From the NCBI RefSeq assembly GCF_000550805.1, contig NZ_CP004353.1, forward strand, positions 62,001 through 126,000: 64,000 nucleotides of DNA. Reading direction: 5' to 3'. The notes under the pieces are model-generated. The model searched no databases and was not told the origin of the DNA. It was given only the letters and a program-made list of their open reading frames with translations. Positions 16,381-25,091 of the stretch are shown here, one piece after another. The DNA is from Corynebacterium vitaeruminis DSM 20294. Its GTDB lineage: Bacteria > Actinomycetota > Actinomycetes > Mycobacteriales > Mycobacteriaceae. The position numbers were made by a program, and so were the translations under genes. The stretch's first letter is position 1, and each line of letters opens with the position of its first letter.

Positions 16381-17385
16381 ATGGCCAGCGAAACCACGGT
16401 CGTCGAGCAGCAGCTCGCCGACACCGCCAACGACCACCACACCCTCAAGTTCATCGGCGCGCTCGTGGGCGTGCCCATCGTTTTGCTCCTCATGCTCATG
16501 GCGTTCCTCGTGCCCTCCCTGCACTCCGGCGCAAAGGACCTGCCGCTTGCGGTCAGCGGCCCCGACGCCGCGGTGCAGCAGGTCGTCGGCGGGCTCGAGC
16601 AGAAGCAGCCGGGCGCCTTCGACGTGACCACCTACGCCACGGCCCAGGAGGCCAGCGACTCCGTGCACAACCGCGACACCATCGGTGCGATCGCCATCGA
16701 GGCCGACGGCGTGCACATCGTCACCGCCTCCGGGGCTGGCACCCCCTACGCCACCCTGCTCAAGCAGATCGGCGCCGGGCTGCAGTCCACCGGCCAGAAC
16801 GTGGTGTACGAGGAGGTTGCCCCGCTGACCGAGAAGGACCCGACCGGATCCTCGATCGCCACGCTCGGCCTCCCGCTCATCTTCGGCGGTAACGTCTCCG
16901 CCATCCTGCTCATCACGATGTTCAAGAAGCACCCGCTGCTGCGCATCTTCGGCGGCCTCGCCATCGCGCTCATCGGCGGCTACGCCGTCACCGCCGCGAT
17001 GCAGTACGGCTTCGACGTGCTGAGCGGCAACTTCTGGCTCACCGGGCTCATGCTGTCGCTGGGTATTGCCGCCATCTCCATGACCCTGCAGGGCCTCTAT
17101 AACCTCGCGGGAATGGCGGGTGTCGGCGTCGCCGCGGTCATCCTGCTGTTCTTCTCCAACCCACTGTCAGGCCTGGCCACGGGTGCCGCGTGGCTGCCGA
17201 AGCCGTGGGGGCTCATCGGCCAGCTCATGCCGATCGGCGCGGCTGGCACCGCGATCCGCTCCTCGGCCTTCTTCGACGGTGAGGGCATGACCTTCTCAAT
17301 CTGGGTGCTCGTCATCTGGACGGTCATCGGGCTGTGCCTGGCCGCCTTCTTCGGGAAGCGCCAGAAGCGGGCTGCGTCTGCCTAG
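16381..17385 (+). CDS. Multi-pass membrane protein, YhgE/Pip/ABC-2-like
   Basis: GAAAGGA upstream of the ATG at 16381 supports this start over the one at 16363. The 334-residue protein has one N-terminal helix (about residues 20-42), an external domain to about 165, and five to six C-terminal helices. This topology is shared by ABC-2-type permease domains and the YhgE/Pip family involved in export or envelope functions. No ATPase gene adjoins it. Its divergent TetR gene suggests it is induced by a small toxic molecule. Confidence 0.75.
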   Translation: MASETTVVEQQLADTANDHHTLKFIGALVGVPIVLLLMLMAFLVPSLHSGAKDLPLAVSGPDAAVQQVVGGLEQKQPGAFDVTTYATAQEASDSVHNRDTIGAIAIEADGVHIVTASGAGTPYATLLKQIGAGLQSTGQNVVYEEVAPLTEKDPTGSSIATLGLPLIFGGNVSAILLITMFKKHPLLRIFGGLAIALIGGYAVTAAMQYGFDVLSGNFWLTGLMLSLGIAAISMTLQGLYNLAGMAGVGVAAVILLFFSNPLSGLATGAAWLPKPWGLIGQLMPIGAAGTAIRSSAFFDGEGMTFSIWVLVIWTVIGLCLAAFFGKRQKRAASA

Positions 17386-17412
17386 AAAACAGCCCGTGGC
17401 ACAATAGTCCGC

Positions 17413-18453
17413 ATGGGCAAGATCTTCTTCGGCAACGATTACAACCGCACCGGCCACCCGGCCGTCATCGAGGCGATCGCCCGCACCCAGGGCGACGCCT
17501 TTGGCGGTTACGGAATCGATACGATCTCGGAGAAGGCGTCCGCGAAGATCCTAGAAGCGTGTGGCGCGCCCGAGGGTGCGGTCTACTTCATGGTGGGCGG
17601 CACACCCGCGAACGTCACCGTCATCGACGCGCTCCTGCGACCGTGGGAGGGCGTCATCAGCCCTGCGAGCGGGCATATCAACGTCCACGAGACCGGCGCC
17701 CCCGAGCACACTGGCCACAAGGTCCTCCCCGCCGCCAGCGGGGACGGGAAGATCACCGCCGCGCAGATCGAGGCGATTGTCGACGAGTACGAGAACTCCG
17801 GCACCCTCGAGCACATGGTCACCCCGCGGATGGTGTACATCTCCCAGCCCACCGAGTACGGCACCCGCTACGACCTCGCGGAGCTCGAGGCCATCGCCGC
17901 CATCTGCCGCACCCGGGGCCTGTACCTCTTCATCGACGGCGCGCGCCTAGGCTACGCGCTCGGCTCCGAGGGCAACGACGTCTTCCTGCCCGACCTCGCG
18001 CGCCTCGCGGACGCGTTCTCGATCGGCGGCACCAAGTGCGGTGCCCTGTTCGGCGAGGCCGTCGTCTTCCCCGACAAGACGCTTGCGCCGCACTTCCGCA
18101 GCAGCATCAAGCAGAACCTCGGCATGCTCGCCAAGGGTTGGCTGATCAGCGCGCAGTTCGACGCGCTGTTCACCGACGACCTCTACCTGCGGATCACCGC
18201 GAAGGCCAGCCAGCAGGCGCTCCGCATCGCCCGCGCCGCGGAGGCAGCAGGCATCGCGCGCTACATCGACAGCCCCACCAACCAGCAGTTCCTGGTGCTC
18301 ACCAGGAAGCAGCACGAAAGGCTCGCCGAGCGCTTCGTCGTCCAGTTCATCGAGGCTGGCCCCGGCGGCACCGACGTGGTCCGGGTCTGCACGTCATGGT
18401 CGACCGAAGACGCCGACGTTGCAGCGCTTATCGACGCCCTGCGGGTGCTCTAA
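17413..18453 (+). CDS. Threonine aldolase family PLP enzyme
   Basis: 346 residues. The fold-type I PLP signature is clear: Ile-Asp-Gly-Ala-Arg-Leu-Gly (about 175-181) binds the cofactor and Lys in Ser-Ile-Gly-Gly-Thr-Lys-Cys-Gly forms the Schiff base. Low-specificity L-threonine aldolases cleave threonine to glycine and acetaldehyde; related beta-eliminating lyases share the scaffold. It starts 28 bp after the membrane-protein stop. The CHY zinc-finger gene begins directly at its stop codon. Confidence 0.85.
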   Translation: MGKIFFGNDYNRTGHPAVIEAIARTQGDAFGGYGIDTISEKASAKILEACGAPEGAVYFMVGGTPANVTVIDALLRPWEGVISPASGHINVHETGAPEHTGHKVLPAASGDGKITAAQIEAIVDEYENSGTLEHMVTPRMVYISQPTEYGTRYDLAELEAIAAICRTRGLYLFIDGARLGYALGSEGNDVFLPDLARLADAFSIGGTKCGALFGEAVVFPDKTLAPHFRSSIKQNLGMLAKGWLISAQFDALFTDDLYLRITAKASQQALRIARAAEAAGIARYIDSPTNQQFLVLTRKQHERLAERFVVQFIEAGPGGTDVVRVCTSWSTEDADVAALIDALRVL

Positions 18454-18762
18454 GTGCACGCGGTGCGCGGCGTAGCCGTCGACAAGCAAGGGCGATGTAG
18501 CCACTACAACTCGCAGCGGGACGTGGTGGCCAACAGGTGCGCGACCTGCGGGACGTGGTGGGCCTGCTACCGCTGCCACGACGAGCTAGCCGACCACCCG
18601 TTCGGGCGCATGCCGCTGGGGGAGCTGGCCGCGATGTGTGGTGTGTGCGGGCACGAGATGACCTACGCGCAGTACTCGGCGCGGCCGCAGTGCCCTGGGT
18701 GCGGGCACCCGTTCAACCCCGGCTGCTCGCTGCACGCGCACCTGTATTTCGAGGTGGACTAG
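18454..18762 (+). CDS. CHY-type zinc finger protein
   Basis: A GTG start directly abuts the previous stop (no gap), so translation is coupled. The 102-residue protein is rich in Cys and His: Cys-Ser-His-Tyr, Cys-Ala-Thr-Cys, Cys-Tyr-Arg-Cys-His, Cys-Gly-Val-Cys, Cys-Pro-Gly-Cys. This order matches the CHY zinc finger, which binds three zinc ions. Bacterial versions are of unknown function. A copy of the dispersed word (18471-18487) encodes part of the N-terminal Gly-Val-Ala-Val-Asp-Lys-Gln. Confidence 0.85.
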   Translation: MHAVRGVAVDKQGRCSHYNSQRDVVANRCATCGTWWACYRCHDELADHPFGRMPLGELAAMCGVCGHEMTYAQYSARPQCPGCGHPFNPGCSLHAHLYFEVD

Positions 18763-18834
18763 GCGGAACTTGCCTGCTTCGAGCGTGCGTGTTTGCCCGT
18801 GCCGTTTGGCGAAAAGCAGGCGTAGGCTCGAGAC

Positions 18835-19323
18835 ATGAAGGTATTAGAGGACCTCGCGACCCGCCCGCGATTCCAGCTTGATCAGCTACCGACGCTCGAT
18901 CTCACCACCGCCAACGCACACCCTGGCGGCCACCCCAACTCCATCGTTTGGCTGCTGTGGCACACCGGTCGCGAGCTAGACATTCAGCTCTCCCACTTGA
19001 GCGGCGCGCCCGAGGTGTGGCGCGATTACGCTGCGCGAGTCGGGCTCGGCGACGAGATGGGATACGGTCACACCGACGCCCAGGCGCACGCCGTCGCGGT
19101 CGACTCGCTGGAGCGCCTCGACGCCCTACGCGAATACGTCGCAGCCACGCTCGCGGCCACCGAGTCGTACGTTGCTTCGCTTTCCGACGCTTCGCTGGAC
19201 GACGTCGTCGACACCAACTGGACCCCCGCCGTGACCCGCGGCGTCCGGCTGGTGTCCATCATCGACGACGCGATCCAGCACCTCGCGCAGTGCCACTACA
19301 TCGTGGGGATGGCGAGTAAGTAG
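18835..19323 (+). CDS. DinB family protein
   Basis: 162 residues with the four-helix DinB/YfiT layout. An N-terminal His-Pro-Asn-Ser-Ile-Val-Trp-Leu-Leu-Trp-His-Thr helix supplies one metal-ligand histidine and a C-terminal Asp-Asp-Ala-Ile-Gln-His-Leu-Ala-Gln helix supplies another. In actinobacteria this fold includes mycothiol-dependent enzymes that conjugate or isomerise small electrophiles. It contains a coding copy of the dispersed word at 19179. Confidence 0.85.
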   Translation: MKVLEDLATRPRFQLDQLPTLDLTTANAHPGGHPNSIVWLLWHTGRELDIQLSHLSGAPEVWRDYAARVGLGDEMGYGHTDAQAHAVAVDSLERLDALREYVAATLAATESYVASLSDASLDDVVDTNWTPAVTRGVRLVSIIDDAIQHLAQCHYIVGMASK

Positions 19324-19333
19324 GCGCGCTGTA

Positions 19334-19412
19334 CCTTTCGCCGCGCATCTGTGGGTTGCGCGCCCACAAACGCCCAGGTGGTTAGATGTGCTACCTCGCA
19401 GATGCGCGGAAT
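19334..19412 (+). repeat. 75-bp repeat element, copy 1
   Basis: This copy is bounded by the perfect inverted pair CCGCGCATCTG (19341) and CAGATGCGCGG (ends 19409). It aligns along its length with the copy at 23065-23142, sharing CAAACGCCCAGGTGGT and AGATGTGCTACC blocks. Confidence 0.8.
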
Positions 19413-19422
19413 CGGGGTGTGA

Positions 19423-20175
19423 TCAGGAAAACTCGGCCGCGCAGATCTTCAGGATGCCTTGGCACGCGGATTCGGCGATTAGTTTTCCCTTCTGCGCCGA
19501 GGAATGCGCGGCATTGGCCAGAGACCCCTCGGCGGGAATATCTGATTTCCTATTCGGAACCCGTATGTATGCAGGGGGCGTGAAGGGGGCGATTTCAGGG
19601 ATGCGATCTTCGCGGACAGCGTCTGGTGCAAGATACATCATGAGCGAGGTTTCGGTCACTGCGCCGTGTTCCAGTGCCCAGCCGGGAAAGACGTCTTCGG
19701 AAAACACCTCGTCGATGAGAGCTGGTTCGAGTGGATCCCACCAATTGGTCTGGATGATCGTCGCGGAATGATTGAACTTTTCATCGACAAGGATCATTGC
19801 TTCTTGAATGGGGAATTGATTCTCGAAGTGGGAATTCACGATGAGAACCTTGGTGAAGCCATCAGCAATGATCTCACCCAAAATGTCCTTGATTAGGTCC
19901 ATCACTGTCACCGCGGTGAGGTCGACTGTCCCAGGGAACAGCGGACCACCACCGCTAAATGGATTGGAACGATAGCCGTAAGCGACGGGCGGAAACACTA
20001 CCGCATCGATTTCTTCCGCAACAGCCTGAGCGATGCCCACGCCGATGATGGTGTCAGTCCCCAGCGGCAAGTGCGGACCATGCTGCTCTAAGGATCCGAC
20101 GGGGAGGATAGCGACCTTCTCAATCGAATCCCGGAGTTCCTCCCAGGTCATTTCGTGTGCGTTGTGAGCGGCCAA
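19423..20175 (-). CDS. Creatininase family amidohydrolase
   Basis: 250 residues. The metal-binding motifs of creatininase are in place: Gly-Ser-Leu-Glu-Gln-His-Gly-Pro-His-Leu-Pro-Leu-Gly-Thr-Asp (about 27-41), Asn-Ser-His-Phe-Glu-Asn near residue 116, and Glu-His-Gly-Ala-Val-Thr-Glu-Thr-Ser near 171. Creatininase interconverts creatinine and creatine; other family members act on similar cyclic amides. It lies 3 bp after the transporter gene in one operon and is divergent from a CodA-type deaminase, so creatinine or a related cyclic amide is the likely substrate. Confidence 0.85.
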   Translation of the reverse strand: MAAHNAHEMTWEELRDSIEKVAILPVGSLEQHGPHLPLGTDTIIGVGIAQAVAEEIDAVVFPPVAYGYRSNPFSGGGPLFPGTVDLTAVTVMDLIKDILGEIIADGFTKVLIVNSHFENQFPIQEAMILVDEKFNHSATIIQTNWWDPLEPALIDEVFSEDVFPGWALEHGAVTETSLMMYLAPDAVREDRIPEIAPFTPPAYIRVPNRKSDIPAEGSLANAAHSSAQKGKLIAESACQGILKICAAEFS

Positions 20176-20178
20176 GGC

Positions 20179-21513
20179 TTAGTCCCTTTCATCTGCGAGT
20201 TCGTTGGTCTTGGCTGCAAAGGCCACGGCAATTCCGGTCACCACTGCGGCGGCGGCGAGGTAGTAGGCAGGTGCGAGTACCGAGCCCGTAGCACCGATAA
20301 GCCACGTAGCGATCATTGGTGCGGTGCCGCCGAAAATCGCGTTCGCGCAGTTGAAGGTCAGCGCAAATCCAGTGAGTCGCGTGCTGGTGGGGAACTGTTC
20401 GGACAGGAAAGAAGGAAGCACTCCATCATTGAGCGCGAGGATGCCGCCTAGGCACACCTGCACCGTGACGATCACGAGGAATCCGGAGGTGTCCAAGAGA
20501 ATAAAGGCCGGAACAATCCCAATGAGCATGGCGGCGGCGGCCGCGAGCATCGTGGTTCGACGTCCGAGCCGGTCCGACAAGTGGCCAGTCATGAGGGAAT
20601 ACATGACGTAAAACGCCGAGGCGATCGAGGAGGAGATGAAGGCCGAGGTGGAGTTCATGCCCAGTTCTTCTGAGAGATAGGTGGGCAGGTACGTCAAAAT
20701 AACGTAGAAGCCGATTGCATTGAGGACTGCACCTGCAAATGCAACGACGAGTGCCCGTGGGTAACGAAATACCTCAACGATTGGTGCCTTCTTGGGCGTC
20801 TCCGACGCGGAAAACTGTGCTGATTCACTTGCGCTACGTCGAATCATGAGACCGTAAATTCCCAGGGGCGCGGCGAGAAGGAATGGTACCCTCCAACCCC
20901 AGCTGTGCAGCGCGCTGTCATCAAGCAACCCGGTGAGCATGGCGGCAATGAGCGAACCTAGCAACAGTCCCGACGCGGTCGCGGAAGGCACAACCGCTCC
21001 GAACAAACCCCGCTTCCCCGTTGGTGCTACCTCGGCCAAGTGCGTTGAGGCCCCAGCGTATTCGCCCGCAGCCGAGAAACCTTGCACCATACGGCAGGCT
21101 AGGAGAAGGAGTGGAGCCGCCGCCCCAATGGTCGCGTGACCGGGGAGCAAACCGATGCAAAATGTTGCGCCACTCATGAGAACGATGGAGGTGGAAAGCG
21201 TACGAATCCGTCCGAATCGGTCACCGATGTGACCCCAGACTACGGCCCCGATCGGGCGCACGAGAAAGGAGAGTGCGAACAGGCCAAACGTGAAAATGAG
21301 TGCAGTTCGACCCGCTAGATTCGGGAAGAAAACTGAGGCGACGACAGCAGACATGTAAACGTAGGCTGCGTAGTCGAACCACTCAATGAACGTACCGATG
21401 AAACTCGCCTTCACGGCCGAGCGCAATTCGTGCTTAGTTTGCTGCGGAGAATCGGGAGCGAAAGTTGGCAGCACTGGTGCTTGTGCAGCGGGGGCTTTGT
21501 GGATGATCGCCAT
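20179..21513 (-). CDS. MFS transporter of the metabolite:H+ symporter type, probable creatinine permease
   Basis: 444 residues, twelve predicted helices. The motif Phe-Ile-Gly-Thr-Phe-Ile-Glu-Trp-Phe-Asp-Tyr in helix 1 and Gly-His-Ile-Gly-Asp-Arg-Phe-Gly-Arg in loop 2-3 mark the MHS family (ProP, ShiA relatives). It is co-transcribed with the creatininase gene and shares a divergent promoter with the CodA-type gene. In C. glutamicum a creatinine permease (CrnT) and CodA form the creatinine-nitrogen pathway; orthology with CrnT is inferred from context only. Confidence 0.85.
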   Translation of the reverse strand: MAIIHKAPAAQAPVLPTFAPDSPQQTKHELRSAVKASFIGTFIEWFDYAAYVYMSAVVASVFFPNLAGRTALIFTFGLFALSFLVRPIGAVVWGHIGDRFGRIRTLSTSIVLMSGATFCIGLLPGHATIGAAAPLLLLACRMVQGFSAAGEYAGASTHLAEVAPTGKRGLFGAVVPSATASGLLLGSLIAAMLTGLLDDSALHSWGWRVPFLLAAPLGIYGLMIRRSASESAQFSASETPKKAPIVEVFRYPRALVVAFAGAVLNAIGFYVILTYLPTYLSEELGMNSTSAFISSSIASAFYVMYSLMTGHLSDRLGRRTTMLAAAAAMLIGIVPAFILLDTSGFLVIVTVQVCLGGILALNDGVLPSFLSEQFPTSTRLTGFALTFNCANAIFGGTAPMIATWLIGATGSVLAPAYYLAAAAVVTGIAVAFAAKTNELADERD

Positions 21514-21608
21514 GATGAACCACCTCTTGGATCGAAAGAACGTTAAGAAATCAGGAGCAGCGCATGCTTCATGATTGGAGATTAACTACCGAGTTTTCCC
21601 TCGGTCAA

Positions 21609-21628
21609 TTTCTATAGTTTGATAGAGA
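21609..21628. promoter_or_regulatory. AmtR-type nitrogen-control operator
   Basis: TTT-CTAT-AGTTTG-ATAG-AGA fits the published C. glutamicum AmtR consensus (tttCTAT-N6-AtAG) at all core positions. It lies in the gap between the MFS and deaminase genes, 96 bp from the MFS start. Confidence 0.65.
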
Positions 21629-21659
21629 CTGCAGGTAGATGAATAAAAATAGCCTCTTC

Positions 21660-21673
21660 CGATAGCTCGATAG
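21660..21673. promoter_or_regulatory. Second AmtR-like site
   Basis: CGAT-AGCTCG-ATAG matches the CTAT-N6-ATAG core with one mismatch, 51 bp from the first site. A TATAGA hexamer at 21712 could be the -10 of the rightward deaminase promoter. Confidence 0.5.
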
Positions 21674-21783
21674 GTATTTTCCCGAGCGTGTGCTACGTTT
21701 TTTCTGTCGCGCTATAGATAAAAAGCGCGCAACGCTTTAATAGGCTGAAATACCCCCTAAAAGGGGTGATGATTAGGAGTGTC

Positions 21784-23034
21784 ATGCTGATTCGAAATGC
21801 CACCATTCGCGGTGAAGAGAAGCTTGTGGACATCTTGGTGGATGAGGGGCGCATCGCGTGGGTTCATTCCTCTGACCCTGAGTTCATCGAATCATCTGAG
21901 TTTGGCGAGGTCTACGACGCGGAGGGTAGGTACGTAGCGCCGCAGCTTGTGGAGTCTCATATCCATCTTGATTACGCGAACACCGCCGGGGTTCCTCGTG
22001 ACAATGCGTCAGGAACGCTGTTCGAGGCCATTGAAATCTGGCGTGAGCGGAAAGAACAGGGTCTCAATAGTCCAGAGGAAATCAAGTCCAAGGCAGTCGC
22101 GGCTGCGCGAAGCGCTGTCAGCCATGGAGTCGGCTTTATTCGTACCCATGTCGATGTAACTGATCCCGAACTTGTGGCACTGGGGGCCTTGCTTGAGGTT
22201 AAGAAGGAAATCGCTCCGTGGTGTGAGATCCAGATAGTCGCCTTTCCTCAGAATGGCATGTACGCCTATCCTGATGGATCGACGTTGGTCGAAAAGGCGC
22301 TCCAAGAGGGGGCTGATGTCGTGGGTGCCATTCCGCACCTCGAGCCGACTCGCGAGGACGGGGTTCGCTCGGTCAAGCATGCGTTCGATCTCGCGGAGAA
22401 GTACGGCGTTCGAGTAGACATCCACTGCGACGAGATCGACGATGAACAATCCCGATTCGTTGAAGTAATGGCTGCTGAAACGAGCGCTCGCACTATGTTC
22501 GGACTTGCGAACGTCAGCCACGCCGTGGCAATGAGTTATTACACGTCTGGGTTCATGGCGCGCTTGTTGCCCAAGATGAATGCGGCCGAACTGAATTTCT
22601 CCATCTGCCCCAACGAAAACCTGCATCTTCAAGGGCGGGGACTCTCGTATCCCGTTCCGCGTGGGGTGGCCCCAGTGAAACAGCTTGTTGATTTCGGACT
22701 TAATGTGGCCTTTTGCCAAGACTCGATTTCCGATCCTTGGTACCCCATGGGCAACGGCGACCTTGTGCGCATTGTTGACACTGGTCTGCATGTCGGGCAC
22801 ATGCTCACCCCAGCCTATTTCGACCGATGCCTAGACTTCGTCACCACAAACCCGGCCAAGACACTCGGGATCGACGACTACGGCCTTGGCGTCGGTAAGC
22901 GAGCAAACCTCGTGGTCTTTGATGCTGGAAGCGAAAGGGAAATACTACAGCAGTCCGCGCCGGTGCTTTTGTCGGTGCACGATGGCAAGAAGGTGTTCGA
23001 GCGTCCGAGCGCCCAAGCCAGCTGGAGCATCTAA
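21784..23034 (+). CDS. codA: Cytosine/creatinine deaminase family amidohydrolase
   Basis: AGGAG just upstream favours the ATG at 21784 over 21766 (416 residues). The metal-dependent amidohydrolase motifs are all present: Glu-Ser-His-Ile-His-Leu-Asp near 57, Thr-His-Val-Asp-Val-Thr-Asp near 120, Asp-Ile-His-Cys-Asp-Glu near 212, Ser-His-Ala-Val near 243, and Phe-Cys-Gln-Asp-Ser-Ile near 305. This is the CodA type. The C. glutamicum CodA deaminates both cytosine and creatinine, and beside creatininase and a permease the second role is the more likely here (creatinine to N-methylhydantoin plus ammonia). Codon use and GC are visibly lower than in flanking genes. Confidence 0.85.
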   Translation: MLIRNATIRGEEKLVDILVDEGRIAWVHSSDPEFIESSEFGEVYDAEGRYVAPQLVESHIHLDYANTAGVPRDNASGTLFEAIEIWRERKEQGLNSPEEIKSKAVAAARSAVSHGVGFIRTHVDVTDPELVALGALLEVKKEIAPWCEIQIVAFPQNGMYAYPDGSTLVEKALQEGADVVGAIPHLEPTREDGVRSVKHAFDLAEKYGVRVDIHCDEIDDEQSRFVEVMAAETSARTMFGLANVSHAVAMSYYTSGFMARLLPKMNAAELNFSICPNENLHLQGRGLSYPVPRGVAPVKQLVDFGLNVAFCQDSISDPWYPMGNGDLVRIVDTGLHVGHMLTPAYFDRCLDFVTTNPAKTLGIDDYGLGVGKRANLVVFDAGSEREILQQSAPVLLSVHDGKKVFERPSAQASWSI

Positions 23035-23064
23035 TTGTGGGTTCGATGAGGGGCAGCCGTCGTG

Positions 23065-23142
23065 CCTTTCGCTGCGCATCAGGGGGTGTGAGCCCGCAAA
23101 CGCCCAGGTGGTCAGATGTGCTACCCCGCAGGCGCGCGGATT
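23065..23142 (+). repeat. 75-bp repeat element, copy 2
   Basis: Direct copy of 19334-19412, offset by about 3.73 kb. The two copies bracket the complete creatininase-MFS-deaminase block. The terminal inverted pair is degraded here. Confidence 0.8.
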
Positions 23143-23166
23143 TTGGGGCAAGCCTGGCACGCGCGC

Positions 23167-24789
23167 CTAGCGCGCCATCGCGTTGAGGCGCGCCACGGCC
23201 TGGGGAAGCGCGGCGGCGATCTTCGACGCCGTGGCCACCCCGTAGCCCTCGGGCGTCTCCGCCGCGATGGCGGCGGCGTGGATGTGCAGCGAGTTGGCGT
23301 GCAGGATCTCCATGATCGCCAGCTCGGCGTCCCCAGGCGTGAGCGTGTCCGCGCCGTCGAGGAAGAACTGCTGGGCCAGCACCGCGCCGAGGACCCCCGC
23401 CAGCACGTCGCCGGAGCCGGGGGTCGCTGAGAAGGAGTGGCCCGCGTCGACGCCGTAGACCGGGAAGCCGGGGCCGGTGACGTGGGTGATGCGGCCCTTG
23501 AGCATGACAAAGCAGTCGAGGGCGTCGGCGAGCTCGCGCAGGAGGGTGCCGCGGCCGCGGGTGGGATCGAGGCTGCCCACCATGGCGTCGTAAAGCGAGG
23601 AAAACTCGCCGAAGTGGGGCGTGAGCACGGCAAACGGGTGCTCGCGCACGAGCTTTTGCACGCCGGTGTCGCCCGCGATGATGCGCAGCGCGTCGGCGTC
23701 GATGACGACGGGCTCGCGGCGGCTGAGCACGTTGATCAGCTCGAGCTTGGCGTGCTCGTCGGTGCCGCGGCCGGGCCCGATGACCCACGTCTGCGTGCGG
23801 CGGGCTTGATCGACGCTGTCGAAGCGCACGGCCTCGGGGAAGTGGTGGACGATCTCCGGCTGGCCGACGACCTGCACCATCGCCGGCGACGCCCCCACCG
23901 CGCCCGCCGTGGCGAGGATGCCCGCGCCGACGTACCGCGCGCTACCTGCGCAGATAGTCGCGACGCCGCCGGTGTATTTGTTCGAGTGGATCCCCGGCGT
24001 GGGGTCGACGATCGGGCCAGTGCAGCCCACCGGCTTCGGCGCGGTGACAAGCCCCTCGTCGCCGTCGAGCACCGGCGCGGTCGGCCACTGGTACGGCGAG
24101 CGCACGCTCGGCTCGTAGGCGATGTGCGCGACCGGCGCGCCTGCCTCCTCCAGCGCGATCGAAAACGGCACCGGCCCGTCGGGTAGCTGGAGGTCGCAGA
24201 CGACCACCTGCCCGCACTCTGGCGCGAAGGCGTGCCCCGCGCGCGCCCAGCCGAAAGTCACCGTCACCTGCGCACTTACGCTTTCCGACGCAGGCGTACC
24301 GCTTTCCGCGTCAATCCCGGTGGGCATGTCCACGGACAGGATGGGGCGGCGGCGCAGCGCGGCGGCGGCGAGAACGTCCTGGGTGAACTTATCGATGGGA
24401 CGGGCCGAGGCCAGCCCCGCGATGGCGTCGACGATGACGTTGTAGTGCTGCGCGCTATCGACGTCGAAGTCGGCTGCCTGCCAGATCGTCGCCCCGGACT
24501 CCTCGGCGGCCGCGCGGGCGGGCTCGTGGCAGGCGGTGGTCACCAGCACGGCGTCGGCCTCGTAGCCCCAGTCGCGCAGGAAGGCGGCGGCGTAGAGCCC
24601 GTCGCCGCCGTTGCCGCCGGGGCCCGCGAGCACGAGCAGCCGCTTGCGGCCGTGGGCGTCGAGCATCACCTTGGCGGTGGTGGCGACCCCGCGGGCGGCG
24701 AGCCGCATGAGCTCGTCCTCGTGGCATTGGTGCTGCATAAGGGCCGCTTCGGCGGCGCGGACGGTGGCGACGGAGTAGGCAGGGCGCAT
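23167..24789 (-). CDS. nnr: Bifunctional NAD(P)H-hydrate epimerase / ADP-dependent dehydratase
   Basis: 540 residues made of two repair domains. The N-terminal YjeF-N epimerase (about 1-215) contains Ala-Gly-Pro-Gly-Gly-Asn-Gly-Gly-Asp-Gly-Leu-Tyr-Ala-Ala (55-68). The C-terminal YjeF-C dehydratase contains Thr-Pro-His-Phe-Gly-Glu-Phe and Thr-Pro-Gly-Ser-Gly-Asp-Val-Leu-Ala-Gly, the nucleotide-binding signature. Together they return damaged hydrated NAD(P)H to the normal cofactor. It is monocistronic and convergent with the creatinine block. Confidence 0.95.
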   Translation of the reverse strand: MRPAYSVATVRAAEAALMQHQCHEDELMRLAARGVATTAKVMLDAHGRKRLLVLAGPGGNGGDGLYAAAFLRDWGYEADAVLVTTACHEPARAAAEESGATIWQAADFDVDSAQHYNVIVDAIAGLASARPIDKFTQDVLAAAALRRRPILSVDMPTGIDAESGTPASESVSAQVTVTFGWARAGHAFAPECGQVVVCDLQLPDGPVPFSIALEEAGAPVAHIAYEPSVRSPYQWPTAPVLDGDEGLVTAPKPVGCTGPIVDPTPGIHSNKYTGGVATICAGSARYVGAGILATAGAVGASPAMVQVVGQPEIVHHFPEAVRFDSVDQARRTQTWVIGPGRGTDEHAKLELINVLSRREPVVIDADALRIIAGDTGVQKLVREHPFAVLTPHFGEFSSLYDAMVGSLDPTRGRGTLLRELADALDCFVMLKGRITHVTGPGFPVYGVDAGHSFSATPGSGDVLAGVLGAVLAQQFFLDGADTLTPGDAELAIMEILHANSLHIHAAAIAAETPEGYGVATASKIAAALPQAVARLNAMAR

Positions 24790-24814
24790 GCTCTTAGCCT
24801 AGTCCGGGGATCGC

Positions 24815-25021
24815 CTAGGCGACGGAGTGCTCGATGTCCTTGCGGCTCGGCGCGAGCACCGGCGCGCTCGTGGTCGTGACGGTCACGACGGAAGCAGCGG
24901 CGTCGGTGGAGGTCTCGACGGCCTCCGCCTGCGGGACGGTGACGGCGAGAGTGGCGGCGAAGATCATGGTCGCAACGCCTGCGTTGCGGGTGCGTGCGGA
25001 GAAACGGTGCGTGCTGAACAT
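24815..25021 (-). CDS. Small secreted protein of unknown function
   Basis: From the ATG at 25021 this 68-residue product has a positively charged N-terminus, a hydrophobic core and Ala-x-Ala (Gln-Ala-Glu-Ala) near residue 34, which reads as a Sec signal peptide. The short mature tail is Thr/Ser/Val-rich. The ribosome site is weak and no family is recognised, so it may be a minor envelope peptide or a fortuitous ORF; the signal peptide is the main support. Confidence 0.45.
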   Translation of the reverse strand: MFSTHRFSARTRNAGVATMIFAATLAVTVPQAEAVETSTDAAASVVTVTTTSAPVLAPSRKDIEHSVA

Positions 25022-25091
25022 GCTTCTAACTATGCGGCCGCCTGCTGGCACCGCCGTGGGAGAAGCCTGTGACGGCGGCGCAAGTTCCGTA

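Noticed and set aside
21700..21725. Third AmtR-like site near the CTATAGATAA sequence
   Set aside because: The second half does not match ATAG; it is better explained as a -10 element.
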